The notes under the pieces: model-generated | What the model was told of the DNA's origin: nothing | Seen by the model: only the letters and a program-made list of their open reading frames with translations | Databases searched by the model: none | Made by a program: the position numbers and the translations under genes | Shown here: piece by piece, positions 11,454 to 22,396 of the stretch | Layout of the letters: every line of letters begins with the position of its first letter | How positions within the stretch are numbered: the stretch's first letter is position 1 | Assembly: GCF_000801105.2 (NCBI RefSeq) | Contig: NC_079514.1 | Span: 50,265,372-50,329,371, forward strand | DNA: 64,000 bases | Direction: 5' to 3' | Source of the DNA: Raphanus sativus | Taxonomy: Eukaryota; Streptophyta; Magnoliopsida; Brassicales; Brassicaceae

Positions 11454-12359
11454 ATGGCTTACTTTCCTGGTTCTGGAACCGGTTCGTTAGTGGACTTACT
11501 TAGTTCACAAACCCAAACAGTTTCCTTCAGTAACTTTCCATCTGTAGCTAGTCTAGGAACCGAAGCTTCAAACCTTCATGGAGTCACTTCTGCTGCGCCA
11601 AAAGAACGAAGGAAATGGACACAAGAGGATGACATTGTTCTCATCAGCGCGTGGTTGAACACGAGCAAAGATCCTGTGGTGGCCAACGAGCAAAGAGCAG
11701 GAACCTTTTGGGAGCGAGTTACTGCATACTATGCTGCAACTCCTCACGCTGCTGGCTGCTTGGTGAGAAAGACGGGTGACTGCAAGCAGCGTTGGCACAA
11801 GATCAATGATTTCGTGTCCAAGTTCTGTGGATCATACGCAGCAGCAACTAGAGAGAAAAGCTCCGGCCAGAATGAAGTTGATGTTCTCAAACAAGCACAT
11901 CATCTTTTTTTTATCCATCACAAGAAGAAGTTTACTCTAGAACACGCATGGAGGGAGCTGCGCTTTGACCAGAAGTGGCGCGACATTACTAATAACGATG
12001 ATAAGAAGAAGAAGAAGAGGAAGAATGAGGAAGGTGAGGAAGGTGAGGATTCAGTTCCCTCTGAAGCAAGTGGAAGCAAGCGTCCACCGGGTGTGAAGGC
12101 TGCAAAGGCTGCAAAGGCTGCAAAGGCTGCAAAGGATGCAAAGGATGCAAAGGCAAGTGGAAAGAAGCCTGTGGTGCATGAGATCCTGGATGTTGACAAG
12201 TATGAGAGTATGTGGACAATCAAACAGCAGGATTTGGCCGCCAAAGAACGGTTGTCTAAGACTCATATGCTTGAGAATCTCCTTGCAAGACAAGATGCCT
12301 TAGCTGATTACGAAGAAGTCCTCAAGAAGAAGCTTATCAGTGATTTGTTCTCTAGTTAA
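11454..12359 (+). CDS. Harbinger ORF1, Myb/SANT-like DNA-binding protein
   Basis: Single frame of 301 aa. Residues about 52-130 hold a Myb/SANT-like trihelix (RRKWTQEDDIVLISAWLN ... CKQRWHKINDF), the kind often auto-annotated in Brassica as glutathione S-transferase T3-like or NAM-associated. A Lys-rich segment follows (DDKKKKKRKNEEGEEGED), then an AAK tandem array (about residues 217-231) built from a 9-bp GCTGCAAAG repeat. The C-terminus has coiled-coil character (AAKERLSKTHMLENLLARQDALADYEEVLKKKL). In PIF/Harbinger elements this protein assists the transposase by DNA binding and nuclear import. It sits 640 bp upstream of the transposase gene in the same element. Confidence 0.88.
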   Translation: MAYFPGSGTGSLVDLLSSQTQTVSFSNFPSVASLGTEASNLHGVTSAAPKERRKWTQEDDIVLISAWLNTSKDPVVANEQRAGTFWERVTAYYAATPHAAGCLVRKTGDCKQRWHKINDFVSKFCGSYAAATREKSSGQNEVDVLKQAHHLFFIHHKKKFTLEHAWRELRFDQKWRDITNNDDKKKKKRKNEEGEEGEDSVPSEASGSKRPPGVKAAKAAKAAKAAKDAKDAKASGKKPVVHEILDVDKYESMWTIKQQDLAAKERLSKTHMLENLLARQDALADYEEVLKKKLISDLFSS

Positions 12360-12574
12360 TGTCTCCTTGTTTAAATGTTTCAATGTCTCCTTGTTTTAAT
12401 GTCTGTAGTTGTTTCTATTTTAATGTTTGTTTCTGTTTTCTGTTTCTGTTTCAATGTTGTCTTTGTGTTTAATGTTTTCTGTTTCTGTTTTAATGATAAT
12501 TTGCCTTTGTTTAATGGCTATGTTTCTGTTTCAAACGCCTCTGTCTTGAAAATAATTTATGTCTTTGTAATGCA

Positions 12575-12800
12575 GGTGGGAGAGTAAAGAGACAAGAGTG
12601 GGAGAGTAAAGAGACAAGTGGGAGAGAAGACAAGTTCACGAGATGTAATGCCTCTGTCTGCTCTTTTTGGTTCACAAGAGTAAAGAGACAAGACAAGTTC
12701 ACGAGATGTATAGTAGACATGTAGTTCTTGTCTTTTTGGTTCACGAGATGTACATGTAGACATGTAGTTCTTGTCTTCATGTTTCACGAGATGTACATGT
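12575..12800. repeat. Short direct repeats between the two Harbinger genes
   Basis: Several partial copies of GTGGGAGAGTAAAGAGACAA and of TTCACGAGATGTACATGTAG with GACATGTAGTTCTTGTCTT follow one another. They lie between ORF1 and the transposase and may be part of its promoter or the product of local slippage. Confidence 0.7.
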
Positions 12801-13002
12801 TTCATTATATGATAGTCTTTACGTCACTGTCTTTTTCTAAACTTGTATCTATAAAGTGAAAATGTTGTATCATTCTCTCATCACAAAACAATTCTCTCAA
12901 CTGATCGTAAACATCATTCTCAATTCATCACTTTTCCTTCTTTCATTTTCAATTCATCACTTTTCCTACTTTCATTTTTTTTTGTTAAAAGATTCCAAAA
13001 AA

Positions 13003-14319
13003 ATGGATGAGTCTTTCAATCAAGCTTTTGATCAGTATTATGATTACCATTTCGATGCAGCATTTGAGAGTTTGAACAATCAAACAGGTGGTCAAGAAGA
13101 AGAAGAAGAACAACAACAAGAAGTGGTAAAAAAACAAAGAAAAAAAAGAGTAGTTATCGAACGAAATCGCGAAGAAGGCCATCAACGGTTATGGAACGAT
13201 TATTTCAGTGACACTCCTACATATCAGGAAAATCAATTTCGACGAAGATTTAGAATGAACAAGTCATTGTTCATGCGTATTGTTGACCGCCTCTCCAATG
13301 AAGTTCAATACTTTCGTCAAACACAAGACGTTACCGGAAGAAGTGGTCTCTCTACACTTCAGAAGTGTACAGCCGCAATTCGTGTCTTGGCATATGGTTC
13401 TGCCTTTGATGCGGTCGACGAATACATCCGGCTTGCTGCAAGCACGGCTCGGTTATGTGTGGAAAATTTTGTGGAAGCAATAATAGATTTGTACGGCGAT
13501 CAGTACCTAAGGAGACCAACGCAAGATGATCTTCAGCGTCTACTTCATCTCGGAGAGATTCGTGGATTTCCCGGTATGATAGGAAGCATCGATTGTATGC
13601 ATTGGGAGTGGAAGAATTGTCCCACCACTTGGAAAGGACAATTTTCTCGTGGTTCGGGAAAACCCACAATCGTTTTAGAGGCGGTTGCTGATTATGATCT
13701 CTGGATATGGCATGCGTTCTTTGGACTTCCAGGTACTTTAAATGATATTAATATTCTTGATCGCTCACCTGTTTTCGATGACATCATACATGGCCAAGCT
13801 CCACAAGTGAATTTCTCGGTGAACGGAAATCCTTATTCAATGGCTTACTATCTCACCGATGGTATTTATCCTAAATGGGCAACTTTTATCCAATCTATAC
13901 CACTTCCACAAGGGCGGAAAGCAGTTTTATTTGCTAAAACTCAAGAAGCTGTCCGAAAAGATGTCGAGCGTGCTTTCGGAGTCTTGCAAGCACGATTTGC
14001 CATTGTCAAAAATCCAGCACGTTGTTGGGACATACTCAAGATTGGGAAGATTATGAGAGCATGTATCATACTCCATAATATGATAGTGGAAAACGAACGA
14101 GTTGATGGCACTCAATTCGACACTTCGGGTTTCCAACCGGGAGAAGACGGCGAAAGTTCAAGTGCCGATGACACCTTTTTCATAGATACCCCTCCAAGTA
14201 TCTCCGATCAAGATAGTGTTATAATAAGTATGCGTGATAAACCAATGCATCAACGACTAAAACGTGATTTGGTTGAACATATATGGCGTAAATTTGGACG
14301 TGATCAACGCAACAACTAA
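13003..14319 (+). CDS. Harbinger transposase, HARBI1-like DDE nuclease
   Basis: The frame is open from 12856, but I place the start at the ATG at 13003 (MDESFNQ), giving 438 aa, because the upstream codons look like untranslated leader. The DDE_Tnp_4 catalytic core is visible: first Asp in GSIDCMHW (about D197), second Asp in YYLTDGIYPKW (about D286) and Glu in RKDVERAFGVLQARFAI (about E322). The acidic and basic N-terminal region (EEEEEQQQ, KKQRKKR) may hold a nuclear localisation signal. The fold includes the usual IRGFPGMIG and GTLNDINIL motifs. No stop or frameshift interrupts it. It should cut and paste this element and related MITEs when expressed together with ORF1. Confidence 0.95.
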   Translation: MDESFNQAFDQYYDYHFDAAFESLNNQTGGQEEEEEQQQEVVKKQRKKRVVIERNREEGHQRLWNDYFSDTPTYQENQFRRRFRMNKSLFMRIVDRLSNEVQYFRQTQDVTGRSGLSTLQKCTAAIRVLAYGSAFDAVDEYIRLAASTARLCVENFVEAIIDLYGDQYLRRPTQDDLQRLLHLGEIRGFPGMIGSIDCMHWEWKNCPTTWKGQFSRGSGKPTIVLEAVADYDLWIWHAFFGLPGTLNDINILDRSPVFDDIIHGQAPQVNFSVNGNPYSMAYYLTDGIYPKWATFIQSIPLPQGRKAVLFAKTQEAVRKDVERAFGVLQARFAIVKNPARCWDILKIGKIMRACIILHNMIVENERVDGTQFDTSGFQPGEDGESSSADDTFFIDTPPSISDQDSVIISMRDKPMHQRLKRDLVEHIWRKFGRDQRNN

Positions 14320-14619
14320 ACGTCGATGCCGCTTTTAGTAATCTTTATTTTCATGTTTTTATGTTGTTATTTTAAAATCTATTTTTAAAATGTTATGTTT
14401 AATTTTGTGTAATATAATAAAATAATTTTATCTTTAAAAATTGTTTAATTTAAATGTAATATTTTTTTATTGTTAAGAACTTTAATTAAAGAAACTACCT
14501 ATAAATGAAAATAATTAAGTGTATCTTAATAATATATCTTAGCTTAATGATAATCATTAAAATAACATTAATTCCCACTTAAGATACAAATAAAGTTTCT
14601 ACCTATAAACATGCTCTAA

Positions 14620-17600
14620 GAAAACCATATGATGTATGTATATCTATGAGGACCACGTTCCTCGATCACGCGATTTATTGGAACCAAATCTATATAATTA
14701 GTTTACTTATTTCTATGCATAAATATTTCAAAAATTAAATGCTTAAAGCTCATATATTTGACAAACGAACTCGATAGTTCAGTAGCAGCAAAAGGATATA
14801 TATAAAATATAAATAATTGGTCCCGTACTCCTTTACAGTAATGGCAATTGTCAAATGATGTATGCTCACTTGTTGGACTCGCCCATTTTCTTAGGCTTGC
14901 AATGTTGATATGGTATTATCCAGTAGTTCATTTATCAGAATGATTAGAGCGTGATTAGGGAATAGTGAAAGTGATCCATGTGTTTCCTCTTATAGCAGAC
15001 GCAGTATTTATGTTCTATTTTCCTCTTGCAATTATATGTATTTATGATATTTTTCTAAATAGTATCGATTTTCTAAAATTTATGTATATATACGTAATTT
15101 TTGGGGAGATGATGAGAGGAGATTTTTGATCGTTAGACGTGCTCTTGCTCATAAATCACAGTCAATGGTTCAATTTATGTATGTGAATTCCGTCAAAAAA
15201 ATTTATGTATGTGTGTTTCAACTTTCAAGTTAAATTTTGTTATTCAAAACAATTTACATGATAGACTTTTTTTCTTCTCCAATTTACATGATAGACTAGA
15301 TTGTGAAGTACTAATTATATATATATATATAACCACCTTTTTTTATCAAAATATAACCACCTTTATTTTCTATAAATGATCTACATGGTTATACGCATGA
15401 TTTATATCAACGTGTGGTAGTAGTTTATAACTTTATACGTATAATTATTGATAAGATATGCATTAAGCACGCAAATAGTAGAAGGAGAAAACACAATAAA
15501 ATAAAATAAAAAAAGTTTTTTTTTGGTCAAAAAAATAAAATAAAAAGCTAAAAGCTTTTGTAATAAATAAAACGTGGCTACGAATTTGGCATTAGGGTCT
15601 GACTGGTGTAACCGCAGCGGTTGCGGTTGCAGGAGTTTGCGGGTGCGGGTGGTTACGGTTTTAAGCGTTTTCTAGAGATTTGTACGACTGGTACAACTGT
15701 TAGAAATTGTTGCGTTTGCGGGACTCTTATGACTGGTAAACTACCAAACACAACATTTGTTAAATAATAATTTAACAATATTTACATTTTATGTAATTAT
15801 AAAAATATTAAAAATCATAATAATATGATAAATATAAAATTTATATTTATAAAATCATATTATTCAATTTTAAAAATTTATAGAAAATATTTTAGTTTTG
15901 AATTTTATAATATAAATTGAAATATGATATGAATACATTTTACAATTTCTATTATTTCAATTGAAAATTTTTATTGGATATTTTTAGTATTATTTTTATT
16001 TATTCTGTTTTTAAAAAAAAAAATTTATCCTCCCGTAACCGCCCGCAACCGCAAACGCTAGATGGAACCAGCTTTTGATTTTAAGGGGTTCGGAGCGGTT
16101 TGAAACGATTTGTAGCATTTTCTGTGATTGTTTCGAAACGCCAACAACCGTTATGAACCGAAAAACTGCGTTTGCGGGTGATAGCGGGAAAACCAGTCAT
16201 CACTTAGTCGCCAAGCCTGGTAAATTTGTTATCTAGTGGAACCACTAAAAGCTCTCATGGAAATACATCCCACCAAATCAATAGCCTTTCCGTTTTCATA
16301 TTTTATTCACTAATTTACATTTGCACGGCTTTGACTAACTTGATATTACCTAAATCTATATCTTGAAATAAATCGTAGAAAATCATGTATATCTCAATTC
16401 TCATGGCCTATTTCACACTAGGTTAGTTTAAAATAATGATATTTGGATTACTTATCAACCCATCTTTCCAAAAGAGTATACTTTAAAAACGTATATGAAA
16501 TACGTACCAAACAAATAAGAGGAAATTGTAGTTATGATATAGTCGGTGTAATGATAATAATAATTTGACAAATTGGAATTAAGAACTGGATAAGTCATAA
16601 AATAAAATTAAGAACTGGATGATGCTCTTTCACGACACGTGTATTTTAATGATTAGACATGCTTGCTAGTTTTTTAAAGAGTTATAATTGCAAAAACTGC
16701 CGTCAATGTTAAAGGAATCAACCAATGAGTTTTCAACATCCCCGTATGTTCAGTCCATATGATGAAAAGAGAGACTAAAAGTTTGACAAACAACAGTTTC
16801 CAAAAAAGAAAAGTTAAACAAGAGAGGCACATCATAGTTATAAGATTTCTGGAACTTTTAGAACAAATTCTTTTTTAAAAAGTTATTTATTTCTCATTTG
16901 CAACTATTTTTTTGTAACTTTGCAACTTTAGTTTCATGATTCATGTCATGATCTTCGTTCTTGATATCACTACTAGTCTTTTTTCAGAAAAATCGATAAA
17001 CTTTGACTACTCCTCATACGGCAACATTACGTAAAACTACTTTACGAAAAAAACATTACGTAGAACATGTACATAGATTAGAGTATTTAATGCTTAATTT
17101 GTTACTTTACTTATAGTTTTTCTTTTTTTTTTTGAAAAATACTTTACTTATAGTTTCATGGTTTGTTCTTCCGGACAACTTGGTTCGTCATTGATTCTAT
17201 AGGTTTTTTTTATCTTTTTGTGGTCTATTTCATCGGACTGGTTCATAAGTAGATCAGATTGCAATTTTTTGTAGTTAGAGTTTCGCTAAATTGTTAATGA
17301 TATTTACATTTTTAACAAAAAAAAAAGATTTCCTTCCAATAAAATCCATATTCACCAATGAGCTGTAGGTGCGCTAGGCATTAATAATATAATTAACACG
17401 ACTATAAAACATTTGTATATATACTATATATGCATGATAATATAATGCGTTTATATCCCCACATCAAATATAACAAACCCCATTATACGTTGACACATTA
17501 ACCATTTGTTGATGTCAACAAAAAGAAAACACTTACCATATCGTTAGACCATATAATAAATTTGAATTATAAAATGATTAAGAAACAAAAATCACATGCA

Positions 17601-17738
17601 AGAATAAGCAGAAAATACGTGATTGGACAAAACAGGAGCGGCAATAGAAGACTCGACGTCCACACCAGCTCCCAGCTCCCACCTACTCACCCCCACCCTA
17701 CTTTGTGGCCCCGCTAGCTCGGCCCACTGGGCTTTTGT
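14620..17738. other. Gene-free AT-rich region
   Basis: No coding region recognised. It contains a TIR-type element candidate at about 15598-16201, listed separately, and many short A/T runs. Short segments such as the ATGTATGTG stretches around 15180-15210 look like local slippage. Confidence 0.4.
15598..16201. mobile_element. Candidate TIR element with GC-rich ends and AT-rich centre
   Basis: The left end reads TCTGACTGGTGTAACCGC; the right end, reverse complemented, reads GTGATGACTGGTTTTCCCGC. The shared GACTGGT and CCGC, and CGCAACCGC-type motifs near both ends, enclose about 300 bp of very AT-rich DNA. This looks like a non-autonomous DNA transposon, but I could not find a matching target duplication, so the family and exact borders are unsettled. 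Confidence 0.45.
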
Positions 17739-18584
17739 AGCTGGTAAGAACAATTTTTTTTTTTGCCATCTATAGTATTATTTTATTAAAAACCAAGGCC
17801 CAAAAAATGGATCCAGTCCAAACTAAAAAACAGAAAAGTCATGATGACCCGATTACAACCCAGTCAAAACCCGACATAAAGGGCATTAGAAACGTGGGCC
17901 TAGCCCAAAACTAAAAAACCGAGACGGTTGGGTATCCATCCACGCGTTTGAAGCTTGTGCATCACCGTACACGTGTCCACTTCTTCCACTGATCGAGACA
18001 CGCGTCTCCTCATCACCAAATCGGGACCAAACGGCGAAGAAAGCTTCCGGTCGCCGTCCCCCGCATCACACCAGATCCAAATCGGAGAATCAACATCTCC
18101 GCCACTTTTACCGATGAAACCCACCTCCAACAACTGTATTGAAGGTATAGGATCTCACCGGTGCCTGAACTCCGAGTAAAACGTCGCAACCAACAACGCT
18201 TCACCGGACCGCTTCCACGGCATGCGTCTGTAACACATCCGTCGCCATCGCCACCACCATAAAACAACACTTACCGTCGGCCGTCGTCACCAGAAGAGAA
18301 TCGACGACGCCAGAGTCAAAGCCGACCAGCTTCCGTCCGATAGAAACGCCGCCGGAGTCAAAACGGGAAAAAACCCGAACCTATACTATCTAAACTGAAC
18401 AGAGAAACGAAAAAGAAACTAGAAAATGAAAACCGGATCGACGGTGGCTGTGGGAACTCACCGTCGGTCGGAATCAATATATCACGGCGGAGGTTTTGCT
18501 AGAGAGAGGACGGAGAGATAGTCTAGAGAGAAAATCGTTCCCCTCTGTTTCTCGTTAGTTTGTTTCGACAGCTGGTAAGAACAA
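17739..18584 (-). mobile_element. Non-LTR retroposon (Sadhu-like or short LINE derivative) with 15-bp target duplication
   Basis: The direct repeat AGCTGGTAAGAACAA occurs at 17739-17753 and 18570-18584. Between them is an 816-bp insert whose plus-strand left end is a run of ten T, that is, a poly(A) tail on the minus strand. Read on the minus strand, it begins TGTCGAAACAAACTAACGAG, is CG-rich at its 5' part and has no reverse transcriptase. Its short frames (for example 18013-18270) are not convincing genes. Size, tail and duplication match plant Sadhu elements or other LINE-mobilised sequences. Confidence 0.85.
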
Positions 18585-21397
18585 ATATTATCCATTCGTT
18601 ATTATTTTCAAATTTGATTATATTGGATGAAACGTCGGAAGTAGTAAAAAAATATAGTAGTAACCAGAATGCATTGACGTGTTACCAAAAAAAAACAGAA
18701 TGCGTTTACTAAACTAAACTATTATCTTCTCTTCGAAATGATGTGGTTTTCATGCGTAACGAATAACTATTCGAACCATCCAATATTAATTAATAGCCAG
18801 TAATGAAAAGGTATAGTTGCGTGACGTATTTTGCAATATGGAAAATAAAATAATGTAGAGAGACAGGCAAAATAAATGCGCAAAAAGGTTATAATAAAAT
18901 CGTGACTGGGGAGAACACGAGTTTGAGAAATTAGAAAGCAAATCATATTAGGTATTTAGACAAATCATATAAAGAAACAAAGAAGAGAAACAATATAATG
19001 AGGATGAAAATTGAAAATAGAAAGCGAAAAGAATGGCTTCCACTAATGGTGAGGTCGTTATAATCAACATAAATCCAGTTTAGCTTCCATCACGTGCCAC
19101 TTTACTTGTGCACCACCTCTTCATTAATCGCATTATCACTCATCATCTATCTTACATAAACCATGATTGTGTGTGTTGTACTTGTGTCCACATGCGTACT
19201 ATACATACAAAAATACTCATTTATATTACGCGGGTTTAACACATATTTAAACAGTGTATAATCTTATGTGCGATCTGTTTCAAACGTTTTCAGTCGACAA
19301 AACAGCTACGTGAAGTAAGCAATGGACGCAAACAAAAATAAAAGTTCAAGATGCACGACCTTTGAACATTTTAAACGGCCTCGTATTTTCACGAATGTCT
19401 AATAGTTGTAACTTCGCATAAATAGTTTTTTTTTGTTCGTAATCGAATCTAATATTGATAAGGAAATTTAGAAAATAATCACGGATATAAATGATACGTT
19501 CGTCAAAATTAAAAAAGAGCACTGGTAAAAAAAAAAAATATATATATATACAGCAAAGTGCAAGCTAGTTTCAGTACAAAACCCGAGGAGAAATAAGAGA
19601 GATTCGCGGGGGGAGCCATGCGTGGGTTTATTATTCTAATCATATCCTTAAAATGATTATTAAATAATCAGTGACCTCCAATCCAATTAATAGGTTTGTT
19701 TCCTTTTTCTGACAACACTAATTAAATGAAAATTCCTCACGTATTACGTGCAATACAACTCAGCTCCCCGTTTGTATGATATAATTTAAATTAGATTTCC
19801 TGGTAATTAGCTTTCTAGATATAATATTTTCCAAAAATAAATAAATAGTATTTTCCAAAAATATAAGAAATAAAAACGAAGGTGCCAAAAAGAAAAACAA
19901 TATAGTCCATCAATGAGATAGGATACAGTTAGATTAACGGTCACGATCGTATCAAAACATGAGATTCAATGAGAGCAAATACACTGTTGGATCTGTGACA
20001 TATGTTTATTTAGAGAGGACAGACCTATCAAGTCCATGCTGAGACAGTGCCAAGCCCATCATACACTGTTTCTTGCCACAGACAAGCTAGGGAGAGGGCA
20101 TTCTCGTTATATCATTTCCTTTTTAATTTTATTTTCCTCTTTTAGTGATTAACCCAATGTACGTGCGACAACAGCAGAGATAATTTAGTTTTATCCTATT
20201 TACACTACATTCGAAGTAATTAAAATTTCTCAAAAATATGTATTTTGTTTTGTAACTTTAGGATTTCAAGAATGAATTTAGTCTTTAAAGAAAAAAAAAC
20301 TAAACCATTATGTTAGCGAGCGTCCGTACACTGTAAAAGGGTCCCAGATCTGACGGTCGTGATTAAGATGCGACGCAGCACTTTCTTCGTACTTTATTCA
20401 AATTTTCAGTAACCATTCTCTCTTTATTTTATACCTTTATTTTTCTACTCCTTATAAAGTTAAATACGCTTTATTCTATTGGATACTTCCCTTACATTGA
20501 AATACATAAACTCTTGCTACAATCATTTCAAAATGCTTCTTTCTCTTTTTTGCTAAAAATCATTTCAAAATGTTATAACATGCATTTTAACTAAAGCTTA
20601 TTTTATCTGCTGCAAAACAACGAAAATAATTTTCATATTTTCTACCAACAGACTATTCTTTTTTTTTATAATCATAGTTATTGATGTTATGTGCTATATA
20701 TGTGATTGGTTGGTTACACCAAAAGGGTTTATAATATTTCATTGGCATTCTTGTCGACTTTTTACTTGTATATCTTGAATACGAAATGGTTAATTTGATG
20801 ATGGTTACTCCAAGTGGTGGGTAAATTAGAAAAATATGAAATTATTGTAAAACAATCACTAGCCTTGGAGATGGTCAGATTACCGCATAAAAACATGATT
20901 GGACGGTTCTGATGTCATCATAATTAACCATGGCTTTCTTCATACCGTCAGATCATTCATCTGCATTATTGATTGTTTTTTATTCACATTATTGGTGGTC
21001 CCCGCAAACTACGATGGCTTACCGTCATATCCAGCCGTGCATTGCATATCCAACCATATAATTAGATTCCGTCTTCCCATACACCTCGCCGCATGCTATC
21101 TTTACACCTCTTCTCGCGATATCCGAGCCTCCATTTTGCTGGAAAAAAAATCCGAGCCTCCATTTATTTTTATTTGTTTGCCACCTCAAATATATGATGT
21201 TTTAATATAATGCAAAATATTTTGCAAAATATTTTTTTAGAAAAACAAATTATTTTAAATATCATCAAAATATAAATTTAAAATAAATTATATAATTATA
21301 ATTAGTATACGTAATATCATTGATTTTTTAATAAAGTTAAATCTGTCTTAAAAAATCTAAAAATATTTCATATATTAAACATTTGAAAATCTTTTGA

Positions 21398-21438
<41 letters not shown>

Positions 21439-22396
21439 AAATGGAAAAGTAAGTTTTATCTAGTTGTAATACAATCTTTCAAGAAAACTCGTTTCAAACA
21501 ATTGATTATAATTTATATTGTACATGATTGATTGGAATATACTTGTAAAAGTTTTATTGTAAAATTTAATATGTATTGTGATGTAATTATATTTAATGAA
21601 ATTATAAAAATAAAGGAGACATAATAAAAAGAAAAGACATTTAGCAACATTTTTTTTTTATTTTAAAACAAGACTCATATAGTCATTTCTTTATTTTTTG
21701 GCTTTACAATATTTTTTAGTAAAATTCATTTCCAAATTACTAATTACACCAATGTTGTTTTTTTGTTTTGTTTTAAAAACATATAGTTAATTCTTTATTT
21801 AAAAAAACTAAATAAAACATTGGTAATATTTAGGTTTGTACTTTGTAGATAGACATCGAAGATAAATACACTTGCTACAGCGCAAACATCACCTGTTCAC
21901 CAGATTGTTAAAATAATTAAGATCAAACACTTAAAATTATTTATAAAACTGAATAAAATAATCTAAATCTCCTCTGAACTAAGCCATTTACAGGTTATAT
22001 AGTAAATTCTGATAGTCCTAATTTTTGCGTGGCTGCCCTCTCATCTGATATAAGATAATCTCTCCCGCTTTCAATAAATCCAAGGGCTGCGATTCGAAAA
22101 AGAAAGAACACGTGTCAAGATCGCGAAGGAGAATCACAATCACCGAAAAGGGGTCACATGGAGATGTCTGACCATGGTTAAGAATTAACCGAACCAGAGT
22201 TGGCGATTTAAGCTTGACCTGACCTTCCTCTCATCCCCTTCTCTTTCATCATCTTCTTCTTCTCTGTTTCTGCATCTCCTTCATCGCTCCGTTAATGGCG
22301 CCTCAGATCTATCCCTCCCATATATAACAAACTCCTTCTCAAACACGTCTCCCAATTTTCCATTCTCCTCTCTCTCGCTCTCTCTCAACAGCAGAA
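18585..22396. other. Gene-free region upstream of TIR1
   Basis: AT-rich intergenic DNA with no gene seen. It contains an (AT)n microsatellite at 21403-21436. The last few hundred bases (about 22040-22396) are less AT-rich, with CT-rich tracts, and are the likely TIR1 promoter and 5' leader. Confidence 0.45.
21403..21436. repeat. (AT)n microsatellite
   Basis: About 17 uninterrupted AT dinucleotides in intergenic DNA upstream of TIR1. Confidence 0.95.

Larger units (their letters stand above)
10256..14619 (+). mobile_element. Complete two-gene PIF/Harbinger DNA transposon with TAA target duplication
   Basis: The element spans 10259-14616 (4358 bp). Its ends are imperfect terminal inverted repeats: left GAGCATGATTATAGGG, right (reverse complement) GAGCATGTTTATAGGT. 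Both are followed inside by GTATCTTA subterminal repeats. It is flanked by the trinucleotide TAA at 10256-10258 and 14617-14619, the typical Harbinger TWA target duplication. It carries the two genes this superfamily needs, a Myb-like ORF1 (11454-12359) and a DDE transposase (13003-14319), both on the plus strand and uninterrupted. A direct repeat of about 24 bp (TAGTGGTAGGTTGTGATCAA) occurs at 11132 and 11291 in the ORF1 leader. Intact coding and matching ends make it potentially autonomous. Confidence 0.93.

Noticed and set aside
11918..12293. Several overlapping antisense frames rich in Phe/Ala or Leu/Gln
   Set aside because: They mirror the AAK repeat and Lys-rich part of Harbinger ORF1 and have no independent support.
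17900..18270. Three overlapping short frames
   Set aside because: They lie wholly inside the non-coding Sadhu-like retroposon and resemble no protein.
14620..22396. LTR retrotransposon in the large gene-free gap
   Set aside because: I saw no pair of long direct repeats, primer-binding site, or gag/pol coding sequence; only small elements are present.
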